From Chitinophaga filiformis (GTDB taxonomy: Bacteria; Bacteroidota; Bacteroidia; Chitinophagales; Chitinophagaceae), in the NCBI RefSeq assembly GCF_021646545.1, contig NZ_JAKIRP010000001.1:248001-312000 (forward strand): a DNA stretch of 64,000 nucleotides, read 5' to 3'. The position numbers were made by a program, and so were the translations under genes. Below are positions 43,396-54,280 of the stretch, one piece after another; the first letter of the stretch is position 1, and each line of letters begins with the position of its first letter. Under the pieces are notes generated by a model that did no database searches, was not told the DNA's origin, and saw nothing but the letters and a program-made list of their open reading frames with translations.

Positions 43396-43499
43396 GATCT
43401 ATAGTTTGATAAGTTAATAGATCCAAAGTTATTAAGGAGGGGAGAGGGGCGCAATTGCCAGATGCAGAGAAATGTTGTACAATTCACCGAAGAAACGGG

Positions 43500-43640
43500 T
43501 TAATCTAATTTCAAAACATAATTTGTGTTTCTTCCTGAGGATGCTTTTTGCAGCATGCCTTTATCAACGAGATCCTGGATGTCGCATTTTGTTATAGATC
43601 TATTCTCCGCATATTTTGCGGAGAATAAGCCACATAATCT
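43500..43640 (-). pseudogene. Remnant of a Fic-family protein C terminus
   Basis: The frame ends AENRSITKCDIQDLVDKGML and QKASSGRNTNYVLKL. This matches the C-terminal winged-helix of Fic/DOC-type proteins of Bacteroidota (usual form: RDLxDLVxKGILxxxGxGRSTxYxL). The upstream part of the open frame has no Fic motif (HPFxxGNGR), so the catalytic domain is lost. It ends just behind the isochorismatase-family promoter region. Confidence 0.55.
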
Positions 43641-43765
43641 CCGCAAACCCCCGCCCGACAAAATTCTTATGAAATCCCCAGAGTACTTGTTATTTTTACT
43701 GACAGCGCGTTTAAATGAATGATTGTCAATTAACTTAACATAATAGAATCTTATCAACAGGTCCA

Positions 43766-46189
43766 ATGAGAATGAACAAAACCACTATTAACCGGAGTTA
43801 TCTTATGCTTTTCATAATGGTGCTCGGGTTAGGCTCACAAGCACAGGGGCAGGTAAAAAAAGGAACTACCAGCCCTGCCATCTACAAAAACGCTTCAGCA
43901 CCGGTTGACGCCCGGGTAAAAGACCTGCTGAAACGCATGACGCTGGAAGAGAAAGTGGGGCAATTATGCACCCTGCTGGGATGGGATATGTATGAAAAGA
44001 AGGGCGATTCCGTAGGCATCAGTGAGGCATTTAAGGCAGTGATCACTAAACGGCATATTGGTAGCTTCTGGGCAACTTTAAGAGCCGATCCCTGGACTAA
44101 AAAAACACTGGTAACGGGTTTGACGCCAAAACTGTCTGCAAAAGCGACTAATGCCCTGCAAAAGTATATGATGGAAAACACCCGCCTGGGTATCCCTCTG
44201 CTGCTGGCAGAGGAATGTCCGCATGGGCATATGGCCATCGGCACCACTGTCTTCTCTACATCTATAGGTCAGGCCAGCACATGGAACCCGGCCCTGATCC
44301 AGGAAATGGCGGCCGCCATTGCGAAAGAAGCACGTGTGCAGGGTGCGCATATCGGTTACGGCCCCGTACTTGACCTCGTACGAGAACCCCGCTGGTCCAG
44401 ACTGGAAGAAACCTATGGAGAAGATCCATACCTGATCAGCCAGATGGGTATCTCTATGGTGAAAGGCTTCCAGGGTAATAATATCAACTCCGGCAGCAAT
44501 GTGATCTCTACATTGAAGCATTTTACTGCTTATGGTTCTCCTGAAGGCGGACATAACGGCGGTATTGCGCTTACCGGTCTGAGAGACCTGTATTCATCCT
44601 ATCTGCCTCCTTTCAGGTCAGCTATCAAGGCCGGTGCTTTATCCATTATGGCGTCCTATAACTCTATTGATGGCATTCCCTGCAGCACCAATAGTTTCCT
44701 GTTAAAAGATGTACTGGTAAAACAATGGGGCTTTAAAGGCTTCACTGTTTCTGACCTCGGCGGTATTCCCGGCGTACGCTCCAATCACCATGTAGCAGCT
44801 ACTATGGAAGAAGCAGCGGCACTCTCTATGAACGCAGGTCTGGATGCGGACCTTGGCGGCGAAGCCTATGGTGATGCTTTGATTAAAGCAGTAAATAGTA
44901 AGAAAGTGACCATGGCCACCATCGATACCGCAGTGGCGCATGTACTCAGACTGAAGTTTGTCATGGGCTTGTTCGAGCATCCTTATGTAGATGCAGATGT
45001 TGCTGAAAAATCTGTAGGTACTGCTGAGAACAAAGCATTAGCAAAACGCGTAGCGGCTGAATCCATCGTACTGATGAAGAATGAAAATGGATTGCTGCCC
45101 TTAAATAAGACAATTAAGAACCTGGCAGTGATCGGCCCGAATGCGGATAACATTTACAACCAGCTGGGCGATTATACCGCACCTCAGCCTCAGGAAAAGA
45201 TAGTGACAGTACTGGAAGGTATTAAGGCCAAAGTATCGCCCGATACAAAGGTGACCTATGTAAAAGGCTGCGCCATCCGCGATACGGCTCATGCTACTAT
45301 CAATGAAGCTGTTGCCGCTGCCCAACAGGCAGATGCAGTGGTGCTGGTACTCGGTGGCTCCAGTGCGCGCGATTTCGAAACCTCTTACCAGAGCACTGGC
45401 GCTGCAGAAGTTAAATCAGCAGAAGTAGCAGTCAGCGATATGGAAAGTGGCGAAGGCTATGACAGGGTAAGCCTTGACCTGATGGGTTTACAATCCCGCC
45501 TGATGGAGCGCCTTGTCGCTACCGGCAAACCTGTGGTACTGGTGCTGATTGAAGGCCGCCCGCTGAATATCAACTGGGCAGCTCAACATGTACCCGCCAT
45601 TGTGAATGCGTGGTATCCTGGTCAGGAAGGTGGAAATGCTGTTGCAGATGTTCTCTTCGGCGATTATAACCCTGCCGGCCGCTTACCTGTTTCCATCCCT
45701 AAGTCAGTTGGACAATTGCCTGTATATTACAATTACAAACATGCTTCCAGACATGACTACGTAGAAATGGACGCAAAACCTTTATACAGCTTCGGCCATG
45801 GTTTAAGTTATTCTACTTTCGACTATCAAAACCTGAAGACTAACGTACAGGCTGCAGGCAATAACCTGAAGGTGTCTGTAACTTTCACACTGAAAAATAC
45901 CAGCAAGGTAGCCGGCGATGAAGTAGCCCAGTTATACATCCGCGATGATGCCAGCTCTGTTGTTACTGCAGTAAAACAACTGAAGAAATTCAAACGTGTA
46001 CATCTGGCGGCAGGCGAGCAACAGGAGATTACCTTTGAACTGTCACCCGAAGATCTGAAACTGTTGAATACTGATATGAAATGGGTAGTAGAACCAGGTA
46101 CTTTCTCTGTTATGGTAGGTGCTGCTTCTGACGATATCCGTTTAAATGGCAGCTTTGAAGTAAAGCAACAGGTATTATGTAAATATTGA
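43766..46189 (+). CDS. Secreted GH3 beta-glucosidase-like glycosidase
   Basis: The 807-residue protein has a signal peptide ending near SQAQG (residue 29). The GH3 N-terminal barrel (about 45-390) contains LLKRMTLEEKVGQLC, GIPLLLAEECPHGH, GYGPVLDLVREPRWSRLEETYGEDPYL, STLKHFTAYGSPEGG and GFTVSDLGGI, in which Asp330 is the likely nucleophile. The C-terminal alpha/beta sandwich (about 430-650) has AAESIVLMKNENGLLPL. A fibronectin-III-like domain closes it (YSFGHGLSYSTFDY to the end). Such BglX-type enzymes cut beta-glucosides or xylosides in the periplasm. It is monocistronic with a strong terminator. Confidence 0.92.
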   Translation: MRMNKTTINRSYLMLFIMVLGLGSQAQGQVKKGTTSPAIYKNASAPVDARVKDLLKRMTLEEKVGQLCTLLGWDMYEKKGDSVGISEAFKAVITKRHIGSFWATLRADPWTKKTLVTGLTPKLSAKATNALQKYMMENTRLGIPLLLAEECPHGHMAIGTTVFSTSIGQASTWNPALIQEMAAAIAKEARVQGAHIGYGPVLDLVREPRWSRLEETYGEDPYLISQMGISMVKGFQGNNINSGSNVISTLKHFTAYGSPEGGHNGGIALTGLRDLYSSYLPPFRSAIKAGALSIMASYNSIDGIPCSTNSFLLKDVLVKQWGFKGFTVSDLGGIPGVRSNHHVAATMEEAAALSMNAGLDADLGGEAYGDALIKAVNSKKVTMATIDTAVAHVLRLKFVMGLFEHPYVDADVAEKSVGTAENKALAKRVAAESIVLMKNENGLLPLNKTIKNLAVIGPNADNIYNQLGDYTAPQPQEKIVTVLEGIKAKVSPDTKVTYVKGCAIRDTAHATINEAVAAAQQADAVVLVLGGSSARDFETSYQSTGAAEVKSAEVAVSDMESGEGYDRVSLDLMGLQSRLMERLVATGKPVVLVLIEGRPLNINWAAQHVPAIVNAWYPGQEGGNAVADVLFGDYNPAGRLPVSIPKSVGQLPVYYNYKHASRHDYVEMDAKPLYSFGHGLSYSTFDYQNLKTNVQAAGNNLKVSVTFTLKNTSKVAGDEVAQLYIRDDASSVVTAVKQLKKFKRVHLAAGEQQEITFELSPEDLKLLNTDMKWVVEPGTFSVMVGAASDDIRLNGSFEVKQQVLCKY

Positions 46190-46210
46190 TCTGTAGTATA
46201 TGACAAACAT

Positions 46211-46247
46211 AAAAAAGCCATCCCGTTTTGAACGGGATGGCTTTTTT
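46211..46247. terminator. Strong bidirectional terminator
   Basis: A perfect 17-base inverted repeat (46211-46227 and 46231-46247) with a three-base loop has A6 before and T6 after the stem. It lies between the GH3 gene and the convergent kinase gene and can terminate both. Confidence 0.92.
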
Positions 46248-46263
46248 ATGTTCATGACTATCT

Positions 46264-47538
46264 TTAAGTGATGCTGATATTAGCCGGTAGCAGCTGCTTC
46301 TCAGGAATACCGATAATAAAGGTAGAACCGCTATCGATCTCGCTGGTGGCAGTAATAAATCCGTTATGCTGTTCCATAATCTTTTTGCAGATAGACAAAC
46401 CGATACCAGTTCCCTCTATTTCATGATAACTATGTAGGCGCTTGAACACAACGAAAATATCCTCCACATACTGTTTTTCGAAACCAATGCCGTTGTCCGT
46501 TACAAAGATCTTGTAATAATTACCATTATCTCTTTCTCTCAGGTACTGATGATCCGGAGAGCTGATCATCTCTGCATAAATATGCACTTCCGGCGCCACT
46601 TCTTTTTTCCGGAACTTCAATGCATTGCTGATAAGGTTATAAAACACCTGCCGCATCAGGGTGGGTATCACCTGCAGGGAAGGCAAGGTATCGATCCGTA
46701 TGCTGGCATTGGTTTGCTGGATCTTGATCTCCAGTTCTGTCAACGCTTCTTTTACCAGATCATTCAGATCGCACAAGGTAAAATCGCCTCCCTGTATGGA
46801 ATGGCGGGAAAACCTTAACAGATCACTGACCAGTTGTTGCATGCGAATCGTTGCATTCGTGATTTTCTGCACATACCTGTCTACCTCTGCTTCACCACTT
46901 TTCTTCTGGAGGATCATATCACTGAAGACCCTGATCTTACGCAAAGGTTCCTGCAGGTCGTGAGAAGCGATGTAGGCGAATCTGTCCAGTTCTTCATTTA
47001 CCGCTTTCAGATGTATGTTATTCTGCAGCAGTTGCCGGTTCAGTTCACGCACTTTAAGTTCGGAAGCCTCTCTCTCTTCTATCTCCCTTTGCAGGGAAGC
47101 ATTCGCCAATAGCAACTTCTGCTCCTGTGCTATGAGAGATTGCGTTTTGCGGTACAGTTCTACGAACAGTCCCACTTTTACACGCAACAGCTCAGGATTT
47201 ACAGGTTTGTAGATGAAGTCTACCGCCCCTACTTTATACCCTTTAAAAATGGCTTCCTCTTCATGACTGTGCGCTGTAATGAAAATGATAGGAATATCCT
47301 TCAGTTTATCCCGTTGATAGATAAGGGCTGCTGTTTCAAAACCATTCATATCGGGCATCTGCACATCCATCAGTATCAATGAGAAATCGAACTCCTTTAA
47401 CAGGATTTTCAGCGCGGCCCTCCCTGAATTGGCTTTTACGATTGTATAGCTTTCCCTTTCCAGGATAGATTCTATAGATAATAGATTATCCGGCCGATCG
47501 TCAACAACCAATATTTTTATTAAGTCCTGGTCCTGCAA
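46264..47538 (-). CDS. Response regulator-histidine kinase hybrid (REC-HisKA-HATPase)
   Basis: The 424-residue protein starts with a receiver domain (about 7-125; ILVVDDRPDNLL, Asp58 in ILMDVQMPDMNG, Lys111). A coiled coil follows (about 130-185), then HisKA with His193 in RFAYIASHDLQEPLRKIRVF. The HATPase domain has VFYNLISNALKFRKKE, FVTDNGIGFEKQ and EGTGIGLSICKKI. No membrane span is present. The kinase core resembles that of the PAS kinase at 60.5 kb and phytochrome-type kinases. Its start lies 32 bases behind the stop of the giant HAMP kinase on the same strand, so the two are probably co-transcribed. Confidence 0.92.
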   Translation of the reverse strand: MQDQDLIKILVVDDRPDNLLSIESILERESYTIVKANSGRAALKILLKEFDFSLILMDVQMPDMNGFETAALIYQRDKLKDIPIIFITAHSHEEEAIFKGYKVGAVDFIYKPVNPELLRVKVGLFVELYRKTQSLIAQEQKLLLANASLQREIEEREASELKVRELNRQLLQNNIHLKAVNEELDRFAYIASHDLQEPLRKIRVFSDMILQKKSGEAEVDRYVQKITNATIRMQQLVSDLLRFSRHSIQGGDFTLCDLNDLVKEALTELEIKIQQTNASIRIDTLPSLQVIPTLMRQVFYNLISNALKFRKKEVAPEVHIYAEMISSPDHQYLRERDNGNYYKIFVTDNGIGFEKQYVEDIFVVFKRLHSYHEIEGTGIGLSICKKIMEQHNGFITATSEIDSGSTFIIGIPEKQLLPANISIT

Positions 47539-47569
47539 ATTATTCGATTTTCAAATGAGTACTTAAAAA

Positions 47570-50500
47570 CTATCTGTACAGCCATACCCGCATCAGCGAC
47601 AGCAACTGATCGATCTTTAACGGTTTTGTGATATAATCGGACGCCCCGGCTTCCAGGCATTTCTCTCTGTCGCCTTTCATGGCTTTAGCTGTTACAGCAA
47701 TGATAGGTAGTGCACTATTCTTGTGTTCTCTTCTGATCTTTTGCATCGTTTCATATCCATCCATTTCAGGCATCATAATATCCATCAGTACGATATCAAT
47801 ATCACTGTTTTCACTGAGGATATTCATTGCCTCCTTACCGCTTTCCGCTGTGATGGTGTTTATATGGAATCTTTCAAATGCAGTGGTCAATGCAAACAGA
47901 TTACGAACGTCATCATCCACAACCAGCACATTCTTATGGATCAGTACATCTTTCTGGGAGCGGAGATCTTCGATCAGCTTTTTCTTTTCCGGTAACAGGG
48001 ACTGATGATTAATATGCAGCTGCATCACCGTTTCTTCCAACAACAAGTCGAGGGAATTAACGCCTTTCAACAGTATTTTATTTGCATACTGTTTCAGTTT
48101 TGACTTTTCGCTATTGGAAAAATCTTTTGCCGAATATACGATCACCGGCGTTGCATTATACCGGTTCACCGTATTCATATTCGCAACGAACTCCGCACCG
48201 TCAATGTCCGGCAGCATATAATCTGCAATTATACAATCATATACCGTATTATTTACACGATCAATCGCCGCTTTTCCGTTTTCCACAAAGTCCATTTCGA
48301 TCAGATCCCCATTATCAAGTATCCTGGCGATCTGGGAAGCATCCGGTTCATTATCTTCCACGACCAATACTCTCTTCGTTCTCCGGCTGTCATGTTCCAT
48401 AATGTTGGCAAACAACACATTTAATGCTTCTGCCTTCAGTGGTTTCAAACTAAAGCTCCTGGCGCCGCGATGCATTGCCAGCAAACGGTTCTCTTCCCCG
48501 GAGATGAGGTGGATGGGTATGTGGCGAAGATTGATGTCATTCTTAAAGAGATCCAACACTCGCCACCCGCTTGCGTCCGGCAGTTTTACATCGAGGGTCA
48601 CCGCGATCGGATTGTATTTATTTGTGAGGTCGAATACATCTCCGAAACTGGTTGCCACTACTACCTTCAGCCCCATCTCATGCGCTTTTTCCAGCATGAT
48701 CTTGGCGAAACGCACATCATCTTCGACGATCAGCACTACTTTGTCGGTATCGACAATATGTGTGCGGTCATCACCTATTTCATTGATGATCTCATTCAAT
48801 CCGTCCAGATCTTTTGTTTCAGGGATTTTTACTGCTGGAATAGCCTGTATGAGAGAAGCCTCATATCCGTCAGGCAACTGGTATTGCCCTACCGTCAGGC
48901 TGCTTTGTTTCTCTCTTCTGATAGTAGCAGGGTTATATTGCAATGGCAGGAACAATGTAAATGTACTGCCCCGGCCTGCTTCACTCTCCAGTTCAATAGA
49001 ACCACCCAACAGGTCTGCCAGACCACGGCTGATGGACAATCCAAGGCCGGTACCGCCATATTTACGGCTGGTGGAACCTTCTGCCTGCTGGAATGCTTCG
49101 AAGATAATATTCTGCTTATCTTTCGAAATACCTATGCCTGTATCCATGATCTCAAATGCTACTACTCTATCGGCACTTTCCAGGCTCTCACTGATCATTC
49201 GCCAGTTACGTTTTGCTTCATAGATACGGAGCTTCACTTCGCCTTTTTCTGTGAACTTAAACGCATTGGAAAGCAGGTTTTTCAATATCTGGTTCAGGCG
49301 CTGTACGTCCGTTTCCAGAGATGGCGGTAACTGATCGTCCATATCAATCCGGAAGCGCAGGTTCTTGCTTTCTGACACATGTTTGAAGGTAGTCTCCACA
49401 AAAGATACCACCTCGCTGAAACGTACCTTGATAAAGTCTGTAGAAATATAACCGGATTCGATCTTCGACAGGTCGAGGATGTCATTGATCAGCTGGATCA
49501 GGTCATCACCGCAACTATGGATGGTTTTAGCATAACGTACCTGTTTTTCATTCAGGTTGCCGTCATGATTTTCATACAGTTGTTGTGCAAGGATCAGCAG
49601 GGAGTTCAGCGGCGTACGCAGCTCGTGCGACATATTAGCCAGGAACTCCGATTTATACTTGGAAGTAAGCTGTAACTGTTCTGCTTTTTCTTCCAGTGAT
49701 TTCCTTGCTTCTTCCACCTCCTTATTCTTCTCTTCCACTTCTTCTTTCTGCTTCACCAGCAGGTGGGCTTTATCCTGCAGCTCTTCATTGGTACGTCTCA
49801 ACTCATCGGCCAGTGACTGAGACTGTTCCAGCAGGTCCTCAGTCCTGGAGTTCGCTTCGATCGTGTTCAACACGATACCGATACTTTCCGTCAGCTGACT
49901 GAGGAAGTCCAGGTGTGTCTGGCTGAATGTATCGAAAGACGCCAGTTCTATCACCGCCTTGATCTGTGTTTCAAACAACACAGGCAGCACGATCAGGTTG
50001 ACCGGAGTAGCCTCTCCCAGGCCAGAGCTGATCTTAATATAGTTAGAAGGTACGTTGGTGAGCAGAATACGTTCTTTTTCCACGGCACATTGTCCTACCA
50101 GCCCCTGTCCCAGTGCAAACTCGCGGGATATGCCTACCTCGCTGCCGTATGCGTATGCTGCAAATAATTTCAGTTTTGGATTGACAAGGTTCTCTTCCTG
50201 TTCCAGGATGTAGAACATACCTTTCTGCGCGTTCACCACCTGCGCCAGCTCGGAAAGGATACGGCGGGTTACCGTATTCAGGTCTTTTTGTCCCTGCAGC
50301 ATCTGGGTGAACTTGGCCAGGTTGGATTTCAGCCAGTCCTGTTCCTGGTTACGCAGTGTTGTCTGTTTCAGGTTGGCGATCATCTGGTTGATGGTATCCT
50401 TCAGTTCTTCCACCTCACCTTTCGCTTCCACACGGATCATCTGGGTCAGATCACCTTTCGTTACCGCAGATGCTACCGCCGAGATAGCACGCACCTGTGT

Positions 50501-53500
50501 AGTGAGGTTTTCTGCCAGCTGGTTCACGTTTTCTGTCAGGTTCTTCCAGATACCGGAAGCACCTGGTACACTCGCCTGACCACCCAGTCGTCCTTCCACA
50601 CCCACTTCACGGGCCACCGTCGTTACCTGGTCGGCAAACGTTGCCAGCGTATCGATCATCTCATTGATGGTCTCTGTCAGCTGTGCCACCTCACCACGGG
50701 ACACAATGGACAATTTCTGTTTCAGGTTACCCGTCGCCACGGCCGTTACCACTTTTGCGATACCACGCACCTGGTTGGTCAGGTTGGAGGCCATCATATT
50801 CACAGAGTCTGTCAGGTCCTTCCAGGTACCTCCCACACCCTGTACTTCTGCCTGACCACCCAGCTTACCTTCTGTACCTACCTCACGCGCCACACGGGTC
50901 ACCTCGAAGGCGAAAGAGTTCAGCTGGTCCACCATCGTGTTGATGGTATTTTTCAGGTCGAGGATTTCACCTTTTACGTCTATCGTTACTTTCTTGGACA
51001 AGTCGCCGGAAGCCACCGCCTTCGTCACCTCCGCGATGTTACGCACCTGTGAAGTCAGGTTGCCTGTCATCTGGTTTACGGAGTCCGTCAGGTCTTTCCA
51101 GGTACCAGCCACACCCGGTACGAATGCCTGGCCACCCAGTTTACCGTCTGTACCCACCTCACGGGCCACACGTGTTACCTCAGAGGCAAACGCACGCAGC
51201 TGGTCCACCATCGTATTCAGGGTTTCTTTCAGCTGCAGGATCTCTCCGCGTACATCCACCGTGATCTTACGGGACATGTCTCCATTTGCCACGGCGATAG
51301 CCACATCGGCGATGTTACGCACCTGCGCCGTCAGGTTACCCGCCATCTGGTTTACGGAGTCCGTCAGGTCTTTCCAGGTACCACCTACGCCGGGTACGAA
51401 TGCCTGACCACCCAGTTTTCCGTCCGTACCTACCTCACGGGCCACACGCGTTACCTCAGAGGCAAAGGCGCGCAGCTGTTCCACCATGGTATTGATGGTA
51501 TTTTTCAGTTCAAGGATCTCTCCTTTAACATCTACTTCAATTTTACGTGACAGGTCACCGTTTGCCACCGCCGTTGTTACCTCGGCAATGTTACGTACCT
51601 GTGATGTCAGGTTGGACGCCATGATGTTCACGGAGTCTGTCAGGTCTTTCCATAGGCCCTCTACCCCGGGTACATCTGCCTGCCCACCCAGTTTTCCTTC
51701 AGAACCTACCTCACGCGCCACACGGAACACTTCCGAACCGAATGAGTTCAGCTGGTCCACCATGGTGTTGATCGTATTTTTCAGCTCCAGGATCTCTCCC
51801 TTTACATCCACTGTGATCTTACGTGACAGGTCACCTTTCGCCACCGCCGTTGTTACCTCGGCAATGTTACGTACCTGGGCTGTAAGATTAGATCCCATCT
51901 GGTTCACGGATTCTGTCAGGTCTTTCCAGGTACCGCCCACACCCTGCACTTTTGCCTGGCCTCCCAGCTTACCTTCTGTACCTACTTCCAGTGCCACACG
52001 GGTCACCTCAGAGGCGAAGGAGTTCAGCTGGTCCACCATGGTATTGATGGTCTTTTTTAGTTCCAGGATCTCTCCCTCCACATTCACCGTGATCTTCTTG
52101 GAAAGGTCACCATTGGCCACCGCTGTTGTTACTTCGGCGATGTTACGCACCTGGGCCGTCAGGTTGGATCCCATCTGATTTACAGAGTCTGTCAGGTCTT
52201 TCCAGGTACCACCCACACCCTGCACTTTCGCCTGGCCGCCCAGCTTACCTTCGGTACCTACTTCCAGCGCCACACGGGTCACCTCAGAAGCGAAGGAGTT
52301 CAGCTGGTCCACCATCGTGTTGATGGTATTTTTCAATTCCAGGATCTCTCCCTTTACATCCACGGTGATCTTACGGGACAGGTCTCCTTTTGCTACGGCG
52401 GTCGTCACGTCTGCAATGTTACGTACCTGGGCCGTCAGGTTACCCGCCATCTGGTTTACGGAGTCCGTCAGGTCTTTCCATACACCACCTACACCTTTTA
52501 CCGTGGCCTGGCCTCCCAGTTTACCTTCAGAACCTACCTCACGCGCTACGCGGGTTACCTCAACTGAAAAAGAGTTCAGCTGGTCCACCATCGTGTTCAT
52601 GGTGTTTTTCAGCTCCAGGATTTCCCCGCGTACATCCACCGTGATCTTACGCGACAGATCCCCCCTCGCTACCGCCGTGGTTACCTCAGCGATGTTACGC
52701 ACCTGGCCTGTCAGGTTGGACGCCATCTGGTTCACAGAGTCGGTCAGGTCCTTCCAGGTACCAGCCACCCCTTTTACCTCAGCCTGGCCTCCCAGCTTAC
52801 CGTCTGTACCCACCTCACGCGCCACACGCGTTACCTCGGATGAGAAGGAATTCAGCTGGTCCACCATGGTATTGATCGTATCTTTCAGTTCAAGGATCTC
52901 TCCCTGTACGTCTACTGTAATTTTCTTGGAGAGGTCTCCTTTCGCCACCGCTGTTGTTACATCGGCGATGTTACGCACCTGGGCCGTCAGGTTGCCCGCC
53001 ATCTGGTTCACAGAGTCGGTCAGATCTTTCCATACACCCGCTACATCTTTTACTTTCGCCTGACCTCCCAGCTTACCTTCGGAGCCCACCTCACGAGCCA
53101 CGCGCGTTACCTCGCGGGAGAAGAGATTCAGCTGTTTCACCATCCCGTTCACCTCCGTGGCAATACGGGCAAATTCCCCCTGCAATACGTGATCTTCTAT
53201 CTGCAACGGCATCTCCTGGGAGAGATTTCCTTTCGCCACAGAACTGATCACATGTGCTATTTCGATGGTAGGATGTACAAGATCGGAGATCAATGTATTA
53301 ATGGAGAGTACGGCCGTATCCCAGGATCCTTTTGCTGTCCGGGGCATGACCACCCGGTGGTTCAGGCGCCCCATTTTCCCAATGGTATTGCGCGCAAGGG
53401 TTAATTCTTCTACCAATGTTTCATTCAGGGAAATGATCTCATTGACGGTATCACAGATCTTACCACTTAAGCCAACGCTATCTGCCGGCATCCTGGCCGA

Positions 53501-53683
53501 AAAATTACCGCTCCTGACTTCGGATAGCACCTGCAATAGCTGACGTAAATCCAATTCGTCAGTGATCGGCGCATAGACCTGTTTCGTTTGCTTTTTGCTT
53601 TTAGCTGTGGAAGTTTGTGGATTTTTTTCCACATCCTTTTCAGGCAAGGCAGTATTATCGGGACTTTTTCTCCGCGTGTTCAT
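47570..53683 (-). CDS. Giant soluble hybrid histidine kinase with HAMP array
   Basis: The 2037-residue protein has no membrane span. After two divergent HAMP-like segments (about 40-200), ten 92-residue units (201-1108) repeat. Each holds [24 protein letters not shown] and VRNIAxVTTAVAxGDLSxKI plus [17 protein letters not shown] domain (about 1135-1280), a coiled coil (to 1340), HisKA with His1353 in [14 protein letters not shown] and an HATPase ([28 protein letters not shown]) follow. Three receivers close it, with Asp1698, Asp1821 and Asp1968. The layout matches group III (Nik1/Hik1-type) kinases known from fungi, where HAMP arrays sense osmotic stress. The ligand here is unknown. Confidence 0.95.
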   Translation of the reverse strand: MNTRRKSPDNTALPEKDVEKNPQTSTAKSKKQTKQVYAPITDELDLRQLLQVLSEVRSGNFSARMPADSVGLSGKICDTVNEIISLNETLVEELTLARNTIGKMGRLNHRVVMPRTAKGSWDTAVLSINTLISDLVHPTIEIAHVISSVAKGNLSQEMPLQIEDHVLQGEFARIATEVNGMVKQLNLFSREVTRVAREVGSEGKLGGQAKVKDVAGVWKDLTDSVNQMAGNLTAQVRNIADVTTAVAKGDLSKKITVDVQGEILELKDTINTMVDQLNSFSSEVTRVAREVGTDGKLGGQAEVKGVAGTWKDLTDSVNQMASNLTGQVRNIAEVTTAVARGDLSRKITVDVRGEILELKNTMNTMVDQLNSFSVEVTRVAREVGSEGKLGGQATVKGVGGVWKDLTDSVNQMAGNLTAQVRNIADVTTAVAKGDLSRKITVDVKGEILELKNTINTMVDQLNSFASEVTRVALEVGTEGKLGGQAKVQGVGGTWKDLTDSVNQMGSNLTAQVRNIAEVTTAVANGDLSKKITVNVEGEILELKKTINTMVDQLNSFASEVTRVALEVGTEGKLGGQAKVQGVGGTWKDLTESVNQMGSNLTAQVRNIAEVTTAVAKGDLSRKITVDVKGEILELKNTINTMVDQLNSFGSEVFRVAREVGSEGKLGGQADVPGVEGLWKDLTDSVNIMASNLTSQVRNIAEVTTAVANGDLSRKIEVDVKGEILELKNTINTMVEQLRAFASEVTRVAREVGTDGKLGGQAFVPGVGGTWKDLTDSVNQMAGNLTAQVRNIADVAIAVANGDMSRKITVDVRGEILQLKETLNTMVDQLRAFASEVTRVAREVGTDGKLGGQAFVPGVAGTWKDLTDSVNQMTGNLTSQVRNIAEVTKAVASGDLSKKVTIDVKGEILDLKNTINTMVDQLNSFAFEVTRVAREVGTEGKLGGQAEVQGVGGTWKDLTDSVNMMASNLTNQVRGIAKVVTAVATGNLKQKLSIVSRGEVAQLTETINEMIDTLATFADQVTTVAREVGVEGRLGGQASVPGASGIWKNLTENVNQLAENLTTQVRAISAVASAVTKGDLTQMIRVEAKGEVEELKDTINQMIANLKQTTLRNQEQDWLKSNLAKFTQMLQGQKDLNTVTRRILSELAQVVNAQKGMFYILEQEENLVNPKLKLFAAYAYGSEVGISREFALGQGLVGQCAVEKERILLTNVPSNYIKISSGLGEATPVNLIVLPVLFETQIKAVIELASFDTFSQTHLDFLSQLTESIGIVLNTIEANSRTEDLLEQSQSLADELRRTNEELQDKAHLLVKQKEEVEEKNKEVEEARKSLEEKAEQLQLTSKYKSEFLANMSHELRTPLNSLLILAQQLYENHDGNLNEKQVRYAKTIHSCGDDLIQLINDILDLSKIESGYISTDFIKVRFSEVVSFVETTFKHVSESKNLRFRIDMDDQLPPSLETDVQRLNQILKNLLSNAFKFTEKGEVKLRIYEAKRNWRMISESLESADRVVAFEIMDTGIGISKDKQNIIFEAFQQAEGSTSRKYGGTGLGLSISRGLADLLGGSIELESEAGRGSTFTLFLPLQYNPATIRREKQSSLTVGQYQLPDGYEASLIQAIPAVKIPETKDLDGLNEIINEIGDDRTHIVDTDKVVLIVEDDVRFAKIMLEKAHEMGLKVVVATSFGDVFDLTNKYNPIAVTLDVKLPDASGWRVLDLFKNDINLRHIPIHLISGEENRLLAMHRGARSFSLKPLKAEALNVLFANIMEHDSRRTKRVLVVEDNEPDASQIARILDNGDLIEMDFVENGKAAIDRVNNTVYDCIIADYMLPDIDGAEFVANMNTVNRYNATPVIVYSAKDFSNSEKSKLKQYANKILLKGVNSLDLLLEETVMQLHINHQSLLPEKKKLIEDLRSQKDVLIHKNVLVVDDDVRNLFALTTAFERFHINTITAESGKEAMNILSENSDIDIVLMDIMMPEMDGYETMQKIRREHKNSALPIIAVTAKAMKGDREKCLEAGASDYITKPLKIDQLLSLMRVWLYR
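50360..53083 (-). repeat. Ten tandem 276-bp units encoding the HAMP array
   Basis: The coding sequence for residues 201-1108 of the giant kinase is a tandem array with a period of 276 bases. Units 4 and 5 (encoded about 51.7-52.3 kb) are the most alike and share the variant VALEVG at their left boundaries, which points to recent duplication. Unit 10 is the most diverged. The array also creates long spurious open frames on the opposite strand. Confidence 0.9.
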
Positions 53684-53805
53684 GATAAAGGTGTTAGCTC
53701 AAGCTCTATGTATAAATCAATTTTTTTCTTTATGTTGTGTTTACAGTTCTTTCGAACTTAGTTCTATACCATATAGATGCTATGTAATATGTGGTTTGAA
53801 GTAAG

Positions 53806-53813
53806 TACTTTTG
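53806..53813 (+). promoter_or_regulatory. -7 element of the receiver-helicase unit
   Basis: TACTTTTG matches TAnnTTTG and lies 23 bases before the start of the receiver gene. The -33 region has no clear TTTG. Confidence 0.45.
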
Positions 53814-53836
53814 TTTCTATAAAAACAACTTAACAG

Positions 53837-54250
53837 ATGCAACTTTTAGGCCATTCGAAGAGGCTGATCCTGTTGGCAGAAGATGATATTGATGACCAGG
53901 AGCTGCTCGAAAATGCAATTGAAGAGATAGATCCTACCTGGCAACTTGTGTGTATTCCTAATGGCAGAAAGTTTGTCAAATACCTGGAGAGCATCGGAGA
54001 AGAAGAATTACCAGCCCTCATGATCCTGGATTTTAACATTCCTGAGCTGACGGGTGTAGAAGTTGTTAAAGAACTGAACGATCAGGGACGTTTCAGAGAT
54101 GTTCCGAAAATTATCTGGAGCACTTCTACCTCACCTATATTCAAGGCGATGAGCATAGAGCTGGGAGTGAAAGACTATATTACCAAACCTAGTGACCTGG
54201 CGTCTTTCCTGACTACCGCCCGGTATATGCTTTCTTTTGTCAAACCATGA
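53837..54250 (+). CDS. Stand-alone response regulator (Rcp1-like)
   Basis: The 137-residue protein is a receiver domain alone: LILLAEDDIDDQELLENAIEEI with the acidic triad, the phospho-acceptor in ALMILDFNIPELTGVEVV, Ser/Thr in IWSTS and Lys in DYITKPSDL. It resembles the Rcp1 group that serves phytochrome-like kinases. It diverges from the giant HAMP kinase gene over a shared 153-base region. The SNF2 gene begins 30 bases after its stop. It may receive phosphate from one of the nearby kinases. Confidence 0.92.
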   Translation: MQLLGHSKRLILLAEDDIDDQELLENAIEEIDPTWQLVCIPNGRKFVKYLESIGEEELPALMILDFNIPELTGVEVVKELNDQGRFRDVPKIIWSTSTSPIFKAMSIELGVKDYITKPSDLASFLTTARYMLSFVKP

Positions 54251-54280
54251 ACGGCAGATAAAATGTAGATTGCACCAACG

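Noticed and set aside
50288..53063. Several long plus-strand frames opposite the HAMP array
   Set aside because: They repeat with the same 276-bp period as the kinase repeats, rich in Ser, Thr, Arg and Pro, and are mirror images of the array.
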